From Flavobacteriales bacterium (lineage in GTDB: Bacteria > Bacteroidota > Bacteroidia > Flavobacteriales_F > PHOS-HE28): DNA of 64,000 nt. This document shows, piece by piece, positions 61,978 to 64,000 of this stretch. The stretch covers positions 248,001-312,000 of the forward strand of contig JADKJM010000008.1 in the NCBI GenBank assembly GCA_016721005.1, read 5' to 3'. Under the pieces are notes generated by a model, which ran no database searches, was not told where the DNA came from, and worked only from the letters and a program-made list of their open reading frames with translations. Each line of letters begins with the position of its first letter. Positions within the stretch are counted from its first letter, which is position 1. A program made the position numbers and the translations under genes.

Positions 61978-62589
61978 TTACCGGAAGAGCACGAGCACCA
62001 GCCAGATCGCACCGGCCAGTAGGAGGCCGAGGCCGATCCACAGGAGCAGGCTGCCGGCGCTCGCGGGCGCATCCATCCCGAACTTGAAGATGGTCTTGCC
62101 GAAGGCGTCCTTCTCCAGCTTGATGTCCGAGGCTTCGGAGGGGAAGGTGATCATGGTGGTCTGTTGCACGGTGCCGCCGAGTTCCTTAGGGCTCTGCACC
62201 ATCATGTACTTCCCATCGCCGAGTTCGGTGATCTGCGCATTCTTCTGATCGGTCTCCAGGGTCCAGCGACCTTTCTTGTCCACCTTGCAGATGCCGAACG
62301 CCTTGAGCGATACGGTGAAGCTGCGCTCCATGTCGTTCTTCTCCAGCTTGAAATCCTCCAGGAAGTAGGCGGGCATGGAACGTTCCATGTCGCGCTTGAG
62401 GGCGGCGGGATCGTTACCGAAGTTCTGGTTCCACATCTGCCACTGCTGCGCGGCGAGGGTCATGGAAACATTGATCGTGGCATCGCCCAGGCCGTTGATG
62501 GCCATGTCGATCTTCTGCTGCATGTCCTGCGCGCGCACGGTACACGCGGCGGCCAACAGGAATGCGAGGGTAAGGATGCGGTTCTTCAT
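61978..62589 (-). CDS. Secreted protein with C-terminal transmembrane helix
   Basis: The 203-residue protein starts at MKNRILTLAFLLAAACTVRA (signal peptide; 62589). The body (about 25-170) is a beta-rich domain (INVSMTLAAQQWQMWNQNFG, DMERSFTVSLKAFGICKVD, TMITFPSEASDIKLEKDAF). A hydrophobic segment near the end (SLLLWIGLGLLLAGAIWLVL) anchors it in a membrane with almost nothing after it. It is read just downstream of the transglutaminase-like gene (12 bases between), so the two probably form an operon. Function unknown. Confidence 0.7.
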   Translation of the reverse strand: MKNRILTLAFLLAAACTVRAQDMQQKIDMAINGLGDATINVSMTLAAQQWQMWNQNFGNDPAALKRDMERSMPAYFLEDFKLEKNDMERSFTVSLKAFGICKVDKKGRWTLETDQKNAQITELGDGKYMMVQSPKELGGTVQQTTMITFPSEASDIKLEKDAFGKTIFKFGMDAPASAGSLLLWIGLGLLLAGAIWLVLVLFR

Positions 62590-62600
62590 GATGCTCGGGT

Positions 62601-64000
62601 TCAACGGATGCTTGAAAGGATGGAGCCCAGTTGGCCGCTGTATTGCTGCACGGCCATGTCACTGGCGCCCACGGCGACCAAGCGGATGCCTTGGGGACCA
62701 CGGCCAGCCGTGCCGCTCCACATCCAGGTGCCCATGTTGGAGTAGGTGGCCCCTTCCACATGGTTGCCGTTCACTTGGTACTGTAGCTCGCTGCCATATT
62801 GTGCAAAGAGCTGCTGGAGCTGGCCCATGGCCTCCTCCACGCTGCCTGCACGCAGGTCGTACACCGCAGCGTTGGCCATGCCATCGGGGGATTCGGCCAC
62901 CAAGGTGTACACGGGCAATTGCGGGAAGGGCCTGTTGCGCACGGACCAACCACGCGGAACCGCGAAGGACAACGGCCCTGAGGTGCGCTGACCGCTCACA
63001 CTACCACCACCATCGTTTCCTCCACCGCCGTCATTACCACCACCTCCGTCGTTACCACCACCTCCACCGCCATCGTTACCACCACCGCCTCCACCACCAT
63101 TGCCGCCTCCGCCATTGCCCTTACTGAGCGCGAGCAGTTGCTCGCCGCCACCTTGCAGCGTGCCGAAGTTCAGCGCGATCTGGTCGATCTTCTGTTTCAG
63201 GAAGGTGTCATCGGCGAGGGCCATGGAGCGCACGCCCTTCTGGTTGAGCTCGTGGATGTCCACGATGGTGTAAGCCGGATTGCCGGCCTGTGCCTGCTTG
63301 ATGAACTCCTGCAATTCCTCCTGTCCTTTCTGGAAGGCCTGCTGCGCGGTGCCGATGCCGCCGAGCCCTTCGCCATTGATCATGGTGGCTTCGATGGCGT
63401 AGTACTGCCCCTGCATGCGGAAGCCGGGATAGGCGTGGCCGGGGATGAGGTAGATGACCGGATCGATGCCTGCGGCGGACATGACGCTGGCGTAGAAACA
63501 GCTCAACTCGATGCACAGCCCCGTGTTGCCCGTGATCACCTCGCGCGGCAGGCGCAGTGTCTGCACCAAGCTGCTCACATCATCCGCCGAAGTGGGAATG
63601 CCCTTGGTGCCACTGTACACCATGTGGGCCATGCGCGTGGCTTCGTACAGGCTCATGAGGAAGCGCGCCGCGTCCTCCGGTTTCCCGCTCACGCTGGCGG
63701 CCTCGCCCTTCATCACCTTCTCCTGCACGATCTGCGTGTAGTACTTCACCACGGGATCGCCGGGCGTAACGAAGCATGCGATCAGGTCGTTGTTGTCGAA
63801 CATGTCGCTGTAGCCGCTGATCTCCGAGGCCGCGATGTTCGAGTACGCGAATTCGTTGCGGCTCATCATCTTGAAGCCGAACTCCTCCTCCACCGTATCA
63901 TCATCGCTGGCACCGTCCCAATCAATGGCGATCTCCACCTTCTCCATGCTCTGGGTGGTCTTTTGGGTGATGTCCTCGTTGAACTTGGGGTAGCAGGCCA
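62601..64000 (-). CDS. Transglutaminase-like protein with Gly/Asn-rich linker (5' partial)
   Basis: The gene enters from the right edge, so the N-terminus is missing. About 466 residues are visible. Residues equal to LREVITGNTGLCIELSCFYASV, then IYLIPGHAYPGF and YYAIEATM give the Cys-His-acid order of the transglutaminase-like superfamily. A low-complexity linker of repeated GGGGND units follows (63001-63120). The C-terminal domain (about 120 residues, SFAVPRGWSVRNRPFPQLPV, VYDLRAGSVEEAMGQLQQLF) is unassigned. The first visible residues (ACYPKFNEDITQKT) may lie near a lipoprotein cysteine, but that is uncertain. Possibly acts on peptides or proteins at the cell envelope. Confidence 0.75.
   Translation of the reverse strand, partial: ACYPKFNEDITQKTTQSMEKVEIAIDWDGASDDDTVEEEFGFKMMSRNEFAYSNIAASEISGYSDMFDNNDLIACFVTPGDPVVKYYTQIVQEKVMKGEAASVSGKPEDAARFLMSLYEATRMAHMVYSGTKGIPTSADDVSSLVQTLRLPREVITGNTGLCIELSCFYASVMSAAGIDPVIYLIPGHAYPGFRMQGQYYAIEATMINGEGLGGIGTAQQAFQKGQEELQEFIKQAQAGNPAYTIVDIHELNQKGVRSMALADDTFLKQKIDQIALNFGTLQGGGEQLLALSKGNGGGGNGGGGGGGNDGGGGGGNDGGGGNDGGGGNDGGGSVSGQRTSGPLSFAVPRGWSVRNRPFPQLPVYTLVAESPDGMANAAVYDLRAGSVEEAMGQLQQLFAQYGSELQYQVNGNHVEGATYSNMGTWMWSGTAGRGPQGIRLVAVGASDMAVQQYSGQLGSILSSIR
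63001..63120. repeat. Gly/Asn/Asp-coding microsatellite-like repeat
   Basis: Repeated units of the type CACCACCTCCGTCGTTAC on the plus strand encode GGGGND blocks in the linker of the transglutaminase-like protein. Slippage could change its length. Confidence 0.7.

Noticed and set aside
1..64000. CRISPR arrays, IS elements or prophage.
   Set aside because: No regularly spaced direct repeats with unique spacers, transposase, integrase or phage structural gene was found on either strand.

Overview
The window looks like a chromosomal segment of a GC-rich member of the Bacteroidota, most likely a Flavobacteriales-type organism. The evidence is six secreted proteins that end in, or resemble, type IX secretion (T9SS) sorting domains, a DUF5916 protein, a Bacteroidota-type second EF-G, genes without Shine-Dalgarno sequences, and a few TAnnTTTG-type -7 promoter elements. 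Coding density is high. No rRNA or tRNA gene, CRISPR array, integrase or transposase was recognised.

Layout. 1-1700: a truncated secreted gene (BtuG-like) behind a clear cobalamin riboswitch on the minus strand, then a small porin-like protein and a small acidic protein. 1700-2000: a palindromic intergenic repeat. 2017-12875: an EF-G paralogue, two large T9SS cargo proteins (Ycf48-like propeller and FG-GAP propeller), a DUF5916 outer-membrane-type protein and a lipoprotein alpha/beta hydrolase. 12872-14743: a convergent M1 aminopeptidase. 14783-22284: a signalling block with a response regulator, a ThiF-nitroreductase fusion (Rv1355c type), a GNAT/LuxI-like acyltransferase, a 7TM histidine kinase and a receiver-PAS-kinase hybrid. 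22333-25139: a small secreted protein, a PaaE-like reductase and a fibronectin III protein.

25140-32364 is an accessory island. It holds a 21-bp-period degenerate tandem repeat, a frame-disrupted gene, a type IIG restriction-modification enzyme followed by a stray second C-terminal tail, and a three-gene overlapping operon. That operon encodes a class III nucleotide cyclase with a C-terminal UvrD-like Tudor segment, a helical protein with a HEPN-type RNxxxxH motif, and a small third protein. It ends with a palindromic element and a GIY-YIG pseudogene. The cyclase operon is visibly AT-richer than its surroundings and is the best candidate for an undescribed, possibly anti-phage, system.

32365-55234 is mostly housekeeping: PhoH, two T9SS proteins, RF3, a thioredoxin-like protein, a 1391-residue repeat protein, a frameshifted FAD oxidoreductase, argS (one-base frameshift), a TPR protein, a translationally coupled arginase/amidinotransferase pair, and FtsK. 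Downstream of ftsK (55235-61835) the DNA is a patchwork. Three diverged copies of the ftsK 3' end lie between a T9SS gene, a VapBC-type toxin-antitoxin pair and a group of other genes, which suggests repeated insertion or recombination at the ftsK terminus. The window ends in a secreted protein and a truncated transglutaminase-like protein. At least three single-gene frameshifts (argS, FAD oxidoreductase, FG-GAP protein) lie in or near short G runs, so consensus errors must be considered.
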